Source: Myotis daubentonii
Lineage: Eukaryota > Chordata > Mammalia > Chiroptera > Vespertilionidae
Assembly: GCF_963259705.1 (NCBI RefSeq)
Contig: NC_081851.1
Location: 59,232,855-59,296,854, forward strand
Reading direction: 5' to 3'
Length of the DNA: 64,000 nucleotides
The translations under genes were made by a program, and so were the position numbers. The notes below the pieces were generated by a model, which worked only from the letters and a program-made list of their open reading frames with translations, did not search any database and was not told where the DNA came from. Positions 39,725 through 50,603 of the stretch are shown here, in pieces; positions within the stretch are counted from its first letter, which is position 1; each line of letters opens with the position of its first letter.

Positions 39725-39867
39725 GAGCAGAGAATCAAGAATCAGACCAGTGTTCAAATCTCAGCTCTACTACTAATTAGCTGTGATCACTTAGGTAAGC
39801 TACTTACCTTCTATGGGCCTTAGCTCTTGTCCAAAAATGGAGCTAATACCTGCCCAGTAGGTGCTAT
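39725..39867 (+). repeat. MIR SINE, cut by a Helitron
   Basis: TCAGACCAGTGTTCAAATCTCAGCTCTACTACTAATTAGCTGTGATCACTTAGGTAAGCTACTTACC is a clear MIR body. The GGAGCTAATACCTGCCCAGTAGG part continues it until the Helitron starts at 39868. Confidence 0.8.
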
Positions 39868-40516
39868 TCTATCTAATAAAGGAGTAATATGCAAATTAAC
39901 CATCACTTTGTCACTCCATCACAAAGATGGCGACAGCCATGGAGCTGGAGCGAGCAAGAGGCTTGAGTTGCTGCTGGCAATGGAGGAAGCCAAGCTTCCC
40001 ACCTGCCCTGGCTGGCCCTGGGCTCCACTCAAGGCTACAAAGTTTCAATTATAGAAGATAAATAAATCCTAGATACCTGCTTCCAGATACCTGCTTCTGG
40101 CAGTGGCCTCCACTCAATGAGAGGCTGGGCTCAACTCAAGGTTACAAAGTTTCAATTATAGAAGATAAATAAATCCCCCCCCCCCAAAAAAAATGGAGAG
40201 GCTGGGAGCTTGGGTCGCTGGGGGGGCGTGGCCAGCCTGAAACGGCCATTAGCCCCTCACCCAGGCTGGCCAGGCACCCCAGTAGGGACCCCCACTCTGA
40301 AGGGAGTGTGACCAGCCTGAAAACAGCCCTCAGCCCCTCACCCAGACTGGCCACACCCCCATGGGGTGAGGGTCCCCACTGGGGGGCTTAACCAGCCTGA
40401 AAACAGCCATCAGCCCCTTACCCAGGCTGACCAGGCACCTCAGCAGGACCCTCACCCTGGTCTGGGACAACCTTCAGGGCAAACCAGCCAGCCCCAACCC
40501 ATGCACCAGGCCTCTA
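39868..40516 (+). mobile_element. Helibat-type Helitron, upstream of a tandem pair
   Basis: Starts TCTATCTAATAAAGGAGTAATATGCAAATT, the Helibat 5' end. It ends ..CATGCACCAGGCCTCTA, an eroded 3' end that has lost most of the hairpin and the final G. A second Helitron starts at the next base. The interior carries a duplicated TTACAAAGTTTCAATTATAG stretch (about 40034 and 40141), a short poly-C, and a three-unit tandem repeat. Confidence 0.85.
40205..40470 (+). repeat. ~80-90 bp tandem repeat inside the Helitron
   Basis: Three imperfect units share a core of GACCAGCCTGAAAACAGCC-, CAGCCCCTCACCCAGGCTGG- and CCAGGCACC-type words. Cores begin near 40231, 40309 and 40391. The third is the most diverged. 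This is a minisatellite-like expansion within the mobile element. Confidence 0.75.
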
Positions 40517-40974
40517 TCCTATATAATAAAAGGTAATATGCAAATTGACCCTAACAGCAGAATGACTGGAATGACTGGTCACTATGACACACACTGACCA
40601 CCAGGGGGCAGACGCTTAATGCAGGAGCTGCCCTCTGGTGGTCAGTGCACTCCCATAGGGGGAGCTCTGCTCAGCCACAAGCCAGGCTGGTGGCTGCCAG
40701 TACAGTGGTGGGGGTGGGAGCCTCTCCTGCCTCCTCAGCAGCACTAAGGATGTCCGACTGCAGCTTCAGCCTGCTCCCCTCTGGCAAGTGGACATCCCCT
40801 GAGGGCTCCCAGGCTGCCAGAGGGATGTCTGACTTCCAGTTTAGGCCTGATCCCCCAGGGAACGGGCCTAAGCCAGCAGGTGGACATCCCCAAGGTGTCC
40901 CAGACTGCAAGAGGGCACAGGCCGGGCTGAGGGACACCCACGAGTGCACAAATTTTTGTGCATCGGGCCTCTAG
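40517..40974 (+). mobile_element. Helibat-type Helitron, complete, downstream of the pair
   Basis: 458 bp from TCCTATATAATAAAAGGTAATATGC to the hairpin TGCACAAATTTTTGTGCA (40945-40962) and terminal GGGCCTCTAG, followed by T. The preceding base is the final A of the upstream Helitron, so insertion was between A and T as expected. The GC-rich interior has overlapping frames of up to 109 codons on both strands, none with a Helitron protein. Confidence 0.93.
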
Positions 40975-41129
40975 TATAGTCATAAAAAGATATAGGGGAT
41001 ATAATGAGAAACCATTTCATTAATTTAATAGTGCTATACAAATTCTTTTTTTTTTCTCACTTGCACTTTCCCTTGAGATGTCATATGAAACAGATAAGTA
41101 CTGTAAGAGGAGATTTTAATTCTGTGTAT

Positions 41130-41330
41130 CACAGGGAGGTGAATGGGCTAAGTGCTAGGAAACTTGAGATTTACTTACATCTCTGCCACTTTGGGCAAGT
41201 CATTCCTTTGTTTACTGATTCATTACTTTGCTGTCTCATTTTGTATACCATTGATGTGCTTTTCCTAAATCACCTGGTCTATTGAGGCTTCAGTTTTCAA
41301 ATCTATAAGTGAGCATTAATACAGTAGCTC
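41130..41330 (+). repeat. MIR SINE, diverged
   Basis: GGAAACTTGAGATTTACTTACATCTCTGCCACTTTGGGCAAGTCATTCCTT and the following ATTTTGTATACC fit a decayed MIR. Confidence 0.5.
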
Positions 41331-42803
41331 ACTTATTCCACAAACTTCTTAAGAAGATAGAAAGAAGTGCTATGGACATATCAAAAGGATCATCCTAACT
41401 TCAAACAACAATATTGACAACAATTTCAGAAAAATGGAGTTGAGATTGCCAGTGGAACTCAGAGAGCATTGAAGGGCCTGGAGATAAAGGGAGATTATCA
41501 GTTTCCAGCAGAGGGCAGTGTTCCCAGGAGTGGCCTTGGGGTCTAGGACACTCAGTATCACAGACCAGGCGGAGCATGTTTGAGCACTCTCCTGAGTGTG
41601 GCAGGATGCCAGAACTAGAAAGAGGCATCAACCACGCTATGGTTGACAAGCTTGAGCCCCTGGGAGGCATTATGTTTTTTAATCAAGTGAGGAAAAGAAA
41701 GTAGTCATTTTCAGACTTGGACTGCAAGGATGGGCAAGTGACTTCTCCCAGCCACTCAATTTTATTATTTACCCAAGCACCTGCCAAGTGGTGCCATTGA
41801 TCGAGGCTTAAGGCAGCCTGAGTCGTGGGGTGGGATGAGGAGTTGGTACCACATCCACATCAGTGGTACTGTGAGATACAGAAAGATGGCAGCTGGTTCT
41901 GAAATATCTACTTAAAGCTGAATGAGAAACTCAGATGGGGGCTAAAGTTTCATCTTTGTAGCTGGAGAGAGCTGAGCCTTGGATAATGATACAATTAATC
42001 TTCTGTACCCTGATTCTACATACCCCAATCTGGTAATTAAAGTACTTATAAAACAGTAAATAAAATATGAAAGAAAAAGAATACACATTATACACATTGT
42101 CCTTTTTTTTTTAATCCAGTTAAGGGTCAGCTAAGGTGGAAGACATTAAAAACGGGCTTTAAAAATTTCTAACTTGCTTCCCCTTCCCAGTAAAGACTCT
42201 CATTATCTTCCCCTTTCTCCTGTCTCCTACCCACCACGAGTCTCCCAATTCTCCCCAGCCCTTACGGTTGGCCAAGCAAGAGCTATTTTTACCTGTCATT
42301 GACATGGCGTTTGAATGAGAAGGAGGAATCCAATAGAACCACCCTTTATGTGAAGGTCAGGGGCTAGAATAGATAAACACAGTCAACGCAGGTCATTTAA
42401 GAAACCACAGTGCTTTCATTGTCCCTGCTCCTATCCATGAGATGACTAATAGGACTGTACCTTATTTAATAGCTCTGATTTATAATCTCCTTAAAAATCA
42501 GGGGACTGCTTTGGGACACCCACTGATTGGCATTGATTCTGTTGGTTTTTTGCTTTGGGAGGTCATTCAGAGACTGAACATTTCTCTAGGAGACTATTCT
42601 GTCCTCTTCTCCACTTTCAATGTACTACCTCATTCTTGTGCTACTGTCTTAACGTTATGCAAACCACAATAATTGGGAGCCGTGGAAGATTAAGTTTTTT
42701 TTGTTTTTTGTTGTTTTTTTTTAGAAAAGTGCCAAAAATCTTAGTTTTTTTCTCTACTTTACTCTGATTTCTAGGATGAGCAAATAGTTTGTTTCATCAT
42801 ATA
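41331..42803. other. Non-coding stretch
   Basis: No gene or confident repeat. Confidence 0.5.
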
Positions 42804-43235
42804 CTAGTGGCCCAGTGCATGAAATTCGTGCACATTAAAAGGGAATTAATTAGAGGAAATATTTTAATATTGCTATTTGCCCTTTCTCTATAATAGAAGT
42901 ATCAGAGATGAAAGAAAATTAGTAAAATGTATATGAAAATCTCCCTCCTGTCAGAACCTGGGGCACGCTGTGGGACCCAGAGTACCTACGTGCACCTCGA
43001 AATCGCATGAGACCCAGACCTGGCCAGCCCCACCCCCATCAAGCCCTGCAGGGAGAGGGGCGCAGCCTCAGGTCCCCTGTCAAGCCCTGCCGGGGGTGGT
43101 GGTAGTGTGCAGCCTCAGGTCCCCTGGCCTGGTGCTGGGGTGGGGGGCATGGCCTCAGGTCCCCCAGCCCGGCCTCAGGTCTCCTGGCATGAGAGTGTGA
43201 TGACTATTTGCATATTAGCTCTTTATTATATAGGA
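42804..43235 (-). mobile_element. Helibat-type Helitron, reverse orientation
   Basis: Starts CTAGTGGCCCAGTGCATGAAATTCGTGCAC and ends GACTATTTGCATATTAGCTCTTTATTATATAGGA, flanked by A and T. The AT-rich part behind the hairpin (42835-42950) and the GC-rich part with reiterated CCTCAGGTCCCC units (about 43068-43185) differ from the other copies. Confidence 0.92.
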
Positions 43236-44646
43236 TTTCTTCTTATTCCTTGAATGAAATTAAATATAAGAAATTCATATGTATGATCTCGGGTTGTGAA
43301 GGCCTTTATCTTTCCAAAGCCCTAGTTTGCCTCTTCCCAATTCTAGTGCTAAAAGTTGGTTCTTCTCATAGTTCTTGCCTTTCATATCTATTGAGGAGCA
43401 GATACTTTTGGCAGTGGTAGCATAGGTAGAGACTCTTCATTTATGCTTTTGCATTAGCACAAAATAATTAGATTTGGCTGGCAGGAGAAAAATCTTAAGT
43501 GAAGTATTGGCCTTGTTCTTGTCTCTCCCCAGTTTTCTTGTAACTGGAAAAATTATTTTAAAAATCAAATACTTTGGGGAAATGAATTTCTATATTATTC
43601 TTTAAGCCCCGGTAACCTGATATTTAAACATAATGTTGTGTGTGTGTGTGTTTTCAGGACCAAGTTCCGTTTATTGGTAGAATTTTAAAAACAACAAACA
43701 CAAAAGACAATGAAGACATTAGAATCTAATATCTATAATGGTATGTTATAGTTTGTATCAAAAATTTTTTTCTCTCTAAAATCACCCTCAATTTTTTTTT
43801 TTTTTTTATCACAGATAGCCAAATTAGGGCTAATTTACTAGCAAAATAGGTCTAGTTTCAATAAACTTGGTCTGGTTATTTGTATAAAGCCAGCAAGAAT
43901 AGTGATTAATCACACAGGCTCTTTTAAATCAGCTTATCTGGAAGTTTTTTCATAAGGAATCTTCAGACTTAACCTTAAAAGGCCTCTGGCGGCCTGAAAA
44001 GCCAAGGTAAAGACGTGCCAGTAGATGTTGTCTGCAATACCTATAGATTTGGATGGATTCCTCTCTTCTTAATGTCCCCAAAACATCTCGAGTTCCTGCA
44101 ACTGCCGAGTCGTGACAGCCTTTACTCACATGGTAAATGTTAACTTGCCATGATCTATCACGCCTTTCTACTTTAATACTTTAATTAATCATGCAGTTGA
44201 TACAAAGATAGGTCCTGCCCATAAATAATTCATAGAAAACAATGCTAATATACAATGACAAAGCAAAAAGGAAAGTCAAATCTAACATTCAATAACAAAT
44301 CAAAGTTCATTATAATAATGCTTATAAATATTTTATGTTAACTGTATCCCTCACTGGGGAAGTTTGGATTTTTGATTTTCATCATTAAGGAGGTCTCCTT
44401 GTTTTCTCTTTTTTTCTACTTTACAATGTAAAAATGTTTACATCATTCTTCTATGGCTAGCTGATTTCTCTGAATTGACAACACTTCTAGAACATCTAAA
44501 TTTCTCTTCTCTCTTTATATGAAAAGCTGCAGCTAGTTTTTAGTTATGTTAGTGCATCACATTTATAAAGCCCTGAGATACAGGAATAAGAAAAAAAAAT
44601 CAGAGACCTGAGGAAAGATGACAAATATTTCTAATAGCTAAACATT
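43236..44646. other. Non-coding stretch
   Basis: Mostly unique. 43960-44230 is less AT-rich and looks better preserved than its surroundings, but no frame or motif is evident. A short GT run lies at 43637-43650. Confidence 0.4.
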
Positions 44647-44657
44647 AGAACATATGA

Positions 44658-44883
44658 TTTTTAAAAAATATATATATTTTATTGATTTTTTTACAGAGAG
44701 GAAGGGAGAGAGATAGAGAGTTAGAAACATCGATGAGAGACAAACATCGATCAGCTGCCTCCTGCACACCTCCCACTGGGGATGTGCCCGCAACCCAGGC
44801 ACATGCCCTTGACCGGAATCGAACCTGGGACCCTTCAGTCCTCAGGCCGATGCTCTATCCACTGAGCCAAACCGGTTTCGGCA
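44658..44883 (-). mobile_element. VES SINE, reverse orientation
   Basis: Minus-strand head GCCGAAACCGGTTTGGCTCAG, B box GGTTCGATTCC, tail at the left. A perfect 11 bp duplication, AGAACATATGA, lies at 44647-44657 and 44884-44894. Confidence 0.96.
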
Positions 44884-45061
44884 AGAACATATGAATTTTT
44901 TAGAAAGGTCATATGAAAAATCAAATGCATATGTGTATATTTTTACCTTTAGAATTTCAGAGAAACTCAGCTAATTCCTTGGCTGAGATGAGGAAAAAGT
45001 ATCCTTTGATTTTGTTTTTGAAATTTATGATACAAAGCAAAGTCTGAAATTGCAGGCCTAA

Positions 45062-45852
45062 ATGTAAAATACAAAAACTATAGAATTCCTAGAAGATAAT
45101 ATAGGAGAAAACCTAGATGACCTGAGGTATAGGGATGGCTTTTTAGATATAACATTAAGGCACAATTCATGAAAAAATAATGGATAAGCTGAACCTCATT
45201 AAAATAAAAAAATTCTGTTCTGCAAAAGACAAACAATATCAAGAGAATGAGGGGACAAAACATAGACTCAGAAATTTAACATAGAATTACCATATAATTC
45301 AGTAAGTCTACTCCTTGGTCTATATCTAAAAGAATTGAAAACAGAATCTCAAGGAGATATTTGTGCATGCATGTTCATGGTAGCATCATCACATTTGCCA
45401 AGAGGTGGAAGCAACCCAGTGTCCATCAACTGATGAATGAACAAAAAAAATGCTGTATAAGTACAATAGGATATTATTTAGTCTTAAAAAGGGAGAAAAT
45501 TCTGACACATGCTACAAGATGGATGAACCTTAAGAACATAACATTAAGTAAAATAAGCCAGTCACAAAAAGACAAAAACTGTATGATTCCAATCATTTAA
45601 GGTCTGTAGAGTAGTCAAATTCATAGAAACAGAAAGTAAAATGGTGTTTGCCAAGGGCTGGGAGGAAGAGCTAATGAAGATTTACTATATAAAGGGCATA
45701 GAGTTTTAGTTTTGCAAGATGAAGAAATCCTGGAGATTGGTTGCACAACACCGTGAATACACTTTATTGAGTTGTACATTTAAAAGTGGTGATGGTGCTA
45801 AATCTTATGTTACACATATTCTATCACAATTAGAAGTAAATAAAAGAGGGAA
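45062..45852 (+). mobile_element. L1 fragment, late ORF2 plus 3' UTR
   Basis: Sense landmarks in order: GAAGATAATATAGGAGAAAACCTAGATGACC, GGATGGCTTTTTAGATATAAC, TTCTGTTCTGCAAAAGAC, then a deletion, CCTTGGTCTATATC, GTGTCCATCAACTGATGAATG, ACAAGATGGATGAACCTTAAGAAC, and the 3' UTR CCAAGGGCTGGGAGGAAGAG, ending TTAGAAGTAAATAAAAG. About 500-600 bp of the usual ORF2 end is missing around 45250. Confidence 0.85.
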
Positions 45853-46854
45853 AACTCCTGTACTTACTGCATTCTCAATCCTGCTCAGGATGGACAGACT
45901 CACAAATGTCACTGGGACTGAAATGGTATTTGTTTTCTGAGGGTAGAACCACAAGGAGCCATAATGGAACGGTTGGTGTTCTTCTCAATGAATATCAAAG
46001 TTAATGGAAATAAGACCCATATTTGCTTTCCATACCACATTCAAGGAGAAAGGGTAAAGAGAAAGGAAGTGGGTGGAAATGGTTTTAGCAGTTAGGTCTG
46101 ATTAAGTGCCAAAGATATTGCTCTTCTTGGAAAAGTCAAGCTTGATGTCTTGAGTGCTGAGTTGCAAAGCTAAGGCAGGCCTTATGTCCCCTTTTATGTA
46201 TAATGATACCTTTGTCCATTTTCACTTCAGATCAGAATTTTCCTTTCCTTGACATCTTATTCATTCTTCTGGGGAGTCTTTCAAAGAAGAAAACTCATCC
46301 TGAGGAGAAAACTCATGCCAAGTCTAATTGACTAAACTTTCCTAGTGCTCAATGCTGAGAAGCAAACCTTTCAAGTTTTTGCCAGTTGGCAGGAATTTTA
46401 ATGACAGGCGGCTTCCAGGATCAAAGCAAACCTTTTAACTTCTTTTAACTGTAAATTCAGTGGTGCTTATTGACATCTAAAACACTCTCCGTGGCAGAAA
46501 CAGAAATCTGAGATTAGTTGAATATTATTGCCAACTATCCTACTTGGGGGACAATTCAATATGTTCTCCATTAACTCAGAATCAAAAGCATCACACCCAG
46601 AGAGAGAAGAGCGCATATGTAATTCTTTGGTTAAGAAATGTTGAGGAATAAGTACTTACAATTTTCATGGTTAGTATGGGAACATAATGGCCCAGAATAT
46701 TTCGCTTTCATTTATCAAAACACCAATAATTAACAATAAAAAAGAAGCTGCTGTGGAGATGAAACAGACCCAACAATAAATGTGTTTGCTTCTAAAAGGC
46801 ACTGTTCCCTTTTGATTTCAAGATAGATTACTTCAAATAAGAGTAAGAAGTCTT
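45853..46854. other. Non-coding stretch
   Basis: No gene or recognised repeat. Confidence 0.5.
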
Positions 46855-46995
46855 GGAGTAGAAAGCAAAGGGTCGATAGTCTGGCCCCTACTTTGTTAGT
46901 CAACATATGTCTTGAGTCAAATCACTAATCCCTTCTGGATCTCAGGTCTTTGATCTGTCAAATAAGGCAGCAGATACCTTCTAGCTCTAAAAACA
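46855..46995 (+). repeat. MIR SINE, diverged
   Basis: CTGGCCCCTACTTTGTTAGTCAACATATGTCTTGAGTCAAATCACTAATCCC and TCTGTCAAATAAGGCAGCAGATACC match the MIR body order. Confidence 0.6.
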
Positions 46996-48681
46996 AAAGA
47001 TTTGCTTTTTATTTCAGGTCTAAGGTTTCTATAATATGAAGTCAAAACATGTATTTCTCATACGACAGGGTTGATTGTTTTTGTGTGTCAGAAGGTGTAA
47101 AGCACACACTTTTGGTCTCCATCGCCAGAGGTGGTAATTGAGTAGGCTTGGGAACCAGGTTCATGAAACACTGTTTTAAACAAGTGCTCAAGATGAGCTG
47201 TTGATCCTAAAGAGCATGCTAGCAACAGGTTTTTAGACCAAATTCCGCTTTCTCCCATATTTAGTCTAGGTACATAGATCCTTTCTTATCATCTTGAGAT
47301 TGCAGTTAAATTTCCAAAGCTGAAACAATAGGACCACATTCATGTGAAAAGGAGAATAATCAGTTTTTATCTCACTAAATTTAAGATTGATTAGCAAAAA
47401 TAAAGCCAAGATTTAAGATCGTGAAGCAGTGACAAAATAAATCAGACTTTGAGGCTGCATTACTTGAAATATGACATGTGCTCTTCTCTAAAATAAATGA
47501 TCTATGATATATGTCTCTGCACTGCTGAATCCTAAGGATGGCTTTTTGCCAGGTTATAACAACCCAGATAAGCAATCTAACCTGAAATCTTCCATAATTA
47601 TTACTACCCATACCCTGATGAGATATGCACTCTTTCAGGAATAGCTCATATAAATAAAGTGCAAAATCCTCAGTTTTCAGCCATTAACTCAACTAAAAAT
47701 ATCATACCTGGTGGGTATCTTTTGACATTTTGAATTCTGTTTTCTACCAACCAGACATAACTTAGATAAGTGGTTTACTTTTCCCTACTGGACTCCATAA
47801 AACGTTTCTTTCAGTTTGACCAGGTCTTTTCAGAAACAGTAGACAACCCTATTTCTGATGTAGGGCTCATGTTACCCAAGGACATTGAAATGTGAAAAAC
47901 ATTTAAATCAGACAAAAATTATGTTTGCTGCCACTACAACGTGTCTAGAATCTATTATGTTAACTATTTGTGAAAAATAATTTAAAAGTAAATTTAACAA
48001 TGATAGCTTGCAATTTTGTGTAGTTTCATAGACGTCAACATTTTTACAATTATTTTAAATTATTTTCTTTCAGGTAAAATTAGGCTACAACGTTCTTATT
48101 ATTTACTTTATCCTTCAGCTTAAAAACTGACTTGTTGGGGTCCCTTAGGGTCTCATTGGGAACAAACAATGATTTATGCTTAAAATTGGTTAGAAATCAA
48201 ATGACTGCTCAGTCCCATTTATGAATATCTTCTGATGAAACAAACTGTATGAAATAATGACATTGAAATTCGGGCCTTATTGGATAGAACTGAAGAAAAA
48301 CAGAACAATTATGTAGTTTCCTTTGACCTACTATTTAATCATCATTTGATATGAACCAGAGTCTCATTTGATTTAACACCATTGGAAACCTAGTTTGTTA
48401 TTATGACTATTATACTAGTACCATATTCTTATTAAATATTTACTTAGTAAACAGCTGAGTTTTAGTTCATTGTAACCAGTGGTTAGAATTTAGATAAAAG
48501 TGAAATTAGAGATATCTCTAATAAATCTGCTAGTCATCTTCTCAATAGTCATTTCAAAACTTTACTGTTTAAAACTTTGGTTTAGGATGAGATGATCAGG
48601 CTTACTAGAGTAAATAGGTCTTCAAGTCAAAATTTGTTCAAGTTTATGACTGTCACCCACTAAAACATTAATTGTACCCTC
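46996..48681. other. Non-coding stretch
   Basis: No gene or confident repeat. Confidence 0.5.
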
Positions 48682-48691
48682 TCCACTTCTT

Positions 48692-48912
48692 TTTTTAAAA
48701 ACATATTTTATTGATTTTTTTACATAGAGGAAGAGAGAAGGATAGAGAGTTAGAAACATCGATGAGAGAGGAACATCGATCAGCTGCCTCTTGCACACCC
48801 CCCACCAGGGATATGCCCGCAACCAAGGTACATGCCCTTAGCCGGAATCAAACCTAGGACCTTTCAGTCTGCAGGCCAACGCTCTATCCACTGAGCCAAA
48901 CCGATTAGGGCA
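48692..48912 (-). mobile_element. VES SINE, reverse orientation
   Basis: Minus-strand head GCCCTAATCGGTTTGGCTCAG, body and tail complete. The 10 bp duplication TCCACTTCTT lies at 48682-48691 and 48913-48922. Confidence 0.95.
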
Positions 48913-48922
48913 TCCACTTCTT

Positions 48923-49744
48923 GCTTCTTAGCCCACCTTTCTTTCATTTTAGTGGATGAGGTGTTTTGTCTGTGGCTCATTCCATCACTTATGTTCTCAG
49001 TCCTGAAACTTTTTATTATTTTGAAGTGTTTAAAAACTTGTCAAGGTTGAATTGTAAAACATTTAGTGGAAAAGGACAGAAAAGGACAGGAGAATGTTAG
49101 TAGACTAAGGATATTAGTGAGGAATCCATAATAAGAGTAGCTATTTACATTTCAATAATTTTGTATTTGAGTACTTGTATTTGTGATGAAAAACTAAAGG
49201 AAAACCAATTCCAGTTAAGATGACAAATTTTCACTGTCATAAATGCAATGAAAAACATCCATAAATTTCTCTTTAAATATTAACTTCACAGAAGTTAGTC
49301 ATGATATCAGATTAATTGAACTTCAAGGATATTTGTTCCCAAAACTGTCAATTTAAAGTTCCAAGAAAGGTAAGATATATTAAAATTTCCTGACAACTGC
49401 AAAAGTTTAATTATGGATTAACATGATATTTTAGAGAGAAAGACATAGACAATATACTCACTAGTTTATTAAATCATATATTTTGGGGTTTCTTTCCTTT
49501 TTTTTTATAAAATATTAAATACCACTGTATATTTTACTAAATGTTGGATAATTCAAAAAATTCTGAAGGAGAGTTTTACCTTGGAGTTCATCAATTAATT
49601 GGAGAAAAGCTCAGCCGAAAAGAATGGAAGATATGGTTATTTGTTAGGTCAGTGTATTTTAATGATGATGGTGATGATGATGAGGACACAATGACAACAA
49701 TGGGGACAATGATGATAGCTATGCTCTTTGAGTAAATATTTTGT
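48923..49744. other. Non-coding stretch
   Basis: A GATGATG-rich run at 49662-49715 gives short acidic frames. No gene is supported. Confidence 0.5.
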
Positions 49745-49880
49745 TTCAGGTAATTTGCATATTGAATCCTCATTGACTCCTCTCAAAAATTCTGCAAGGA
49801 AAAAAATTTTTAAATGCCCATTTTATAGATGCTAAATCAATTTTAGAGAGGAATCTGTCAAAAATAACAGATCCTTGGGG
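49745..49880 (-). repeat. MIR SINE, reverse orientation
   Basis: CCCATTTTATAGATGCTAAATCAATTTTAGAGAGG corresponds to the reverse complement of the conserved MIR 3' part, with a preceding TCCTCATTGACTCCTCTC. Confidence 0.5.
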
Positions 49881-50387
49881 TCAGTAGAATTATTTCTTTC
49901 CTAATTTGATAAGGGTTCTATACATTTTTTTAACTTTAAAAAGACAATGAAATAGACATCAATGAAAGAGTCTTTAGGCCTGTTCCAATCCTTTAAAAGA
50001 TAATAGAAATCCACATCGTTGTCTAGATATGATAAAACCAATTTAATACAGTTTGGGAACCATCTAAAGGAGAGATTTTTATCTTATTAGCACTGATTTG
50101 GCAACATATTTTTCCAAATATGTTTTCAATTCTGCATTTCCTTGGTATAATTGGGCCTTTGGCGGGAACCTAGAGAATGGAGAGTAATATGCATGCAATC
50201 CATTTTTTTAGGGATGCTTATTGCTGAGGTAAGAAATCTCAATAATCAGTGTCGAGGTAAATATACATCGGTTGTCAGATATGGTTTACAATTTTTTCAG
50301 TGTTAAATGAAGATTTTGCTGGGGGAAAAGGACAATGATAATAACCTGCTCAAGGGACTCTTGGGAGTATAACATGAGATAACTTTT
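49881..50387. other. Non-coding stretch
   Basis: No gene or recognised repeat up to the chimeric retrocopy. Confidence 0.5.
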
Positions 50388-50402
50388 GAAAAGCAAAACC
50401 TC
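50388..50402. repeat. Target-site duplication, left, of the chimeric retrocopy
   Basis: GAAAAGCAAAACCTC, repeated exactly at 51306-51320. The preceding TTTT and following GAAAA fit an L1 endonuclease nick. The pair bounds one single insertion. Confidence 0.95.
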
Positions 50403-50603
50403 GGAGAACCAAGATGGCGGCATAGGTTAACGCTGGAGTTTGCTGCTTTGAACAACTACTTCAAAAGTGAAACCAAAAAACGGAAGGGACATCACCCAGA
50501 ACCACAGGAACGCTGGCTGAGTGGAAGTCCTACAACTAGGAGGAAAGAGAAACCCACACGGACACTCAGAGGAGGCTCAGTGCTGAAGTCAAATTCTGAG
50601 CTG
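50403..50603 (+). mobile_element. L1 5' UTR segment forming the 5' part of the chimera
   Basis: Starts GGAGAACCAAGATGGCGGCATAGG, the 5' end of bat L1, with the CAAGATGGCGG word at 50410-50420 that matches the YY1-type site found near the start of L1 promoters. It continues with CATCACCCAGAACCACAGGAACG and GGCTGAGTGGAAGTCCTACAAC. It stops being L1-like between about 50588 and 50606, where TNFRSF21 sequence begins. Since the left duplication ends directly before it, this is the true 5' end of the inserted cDNA. It may carry promoter activity of its own, which is inference. Confidence 0.85.

Noticed and set aside
40205..40470. CRISPR-like direct repeats
   Set aside because: Units are contiguous tandem repeats in a bat transposon, not short repeats with unique spacers, and the genome is mammalian.
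40645..40983. Overlapping frames of 79-109 codons on both strands
   Set aside because: They lie fully inside a non-autonomous Helitron with GC-rich low-stop sequence; frames occur on both strands at the same place.
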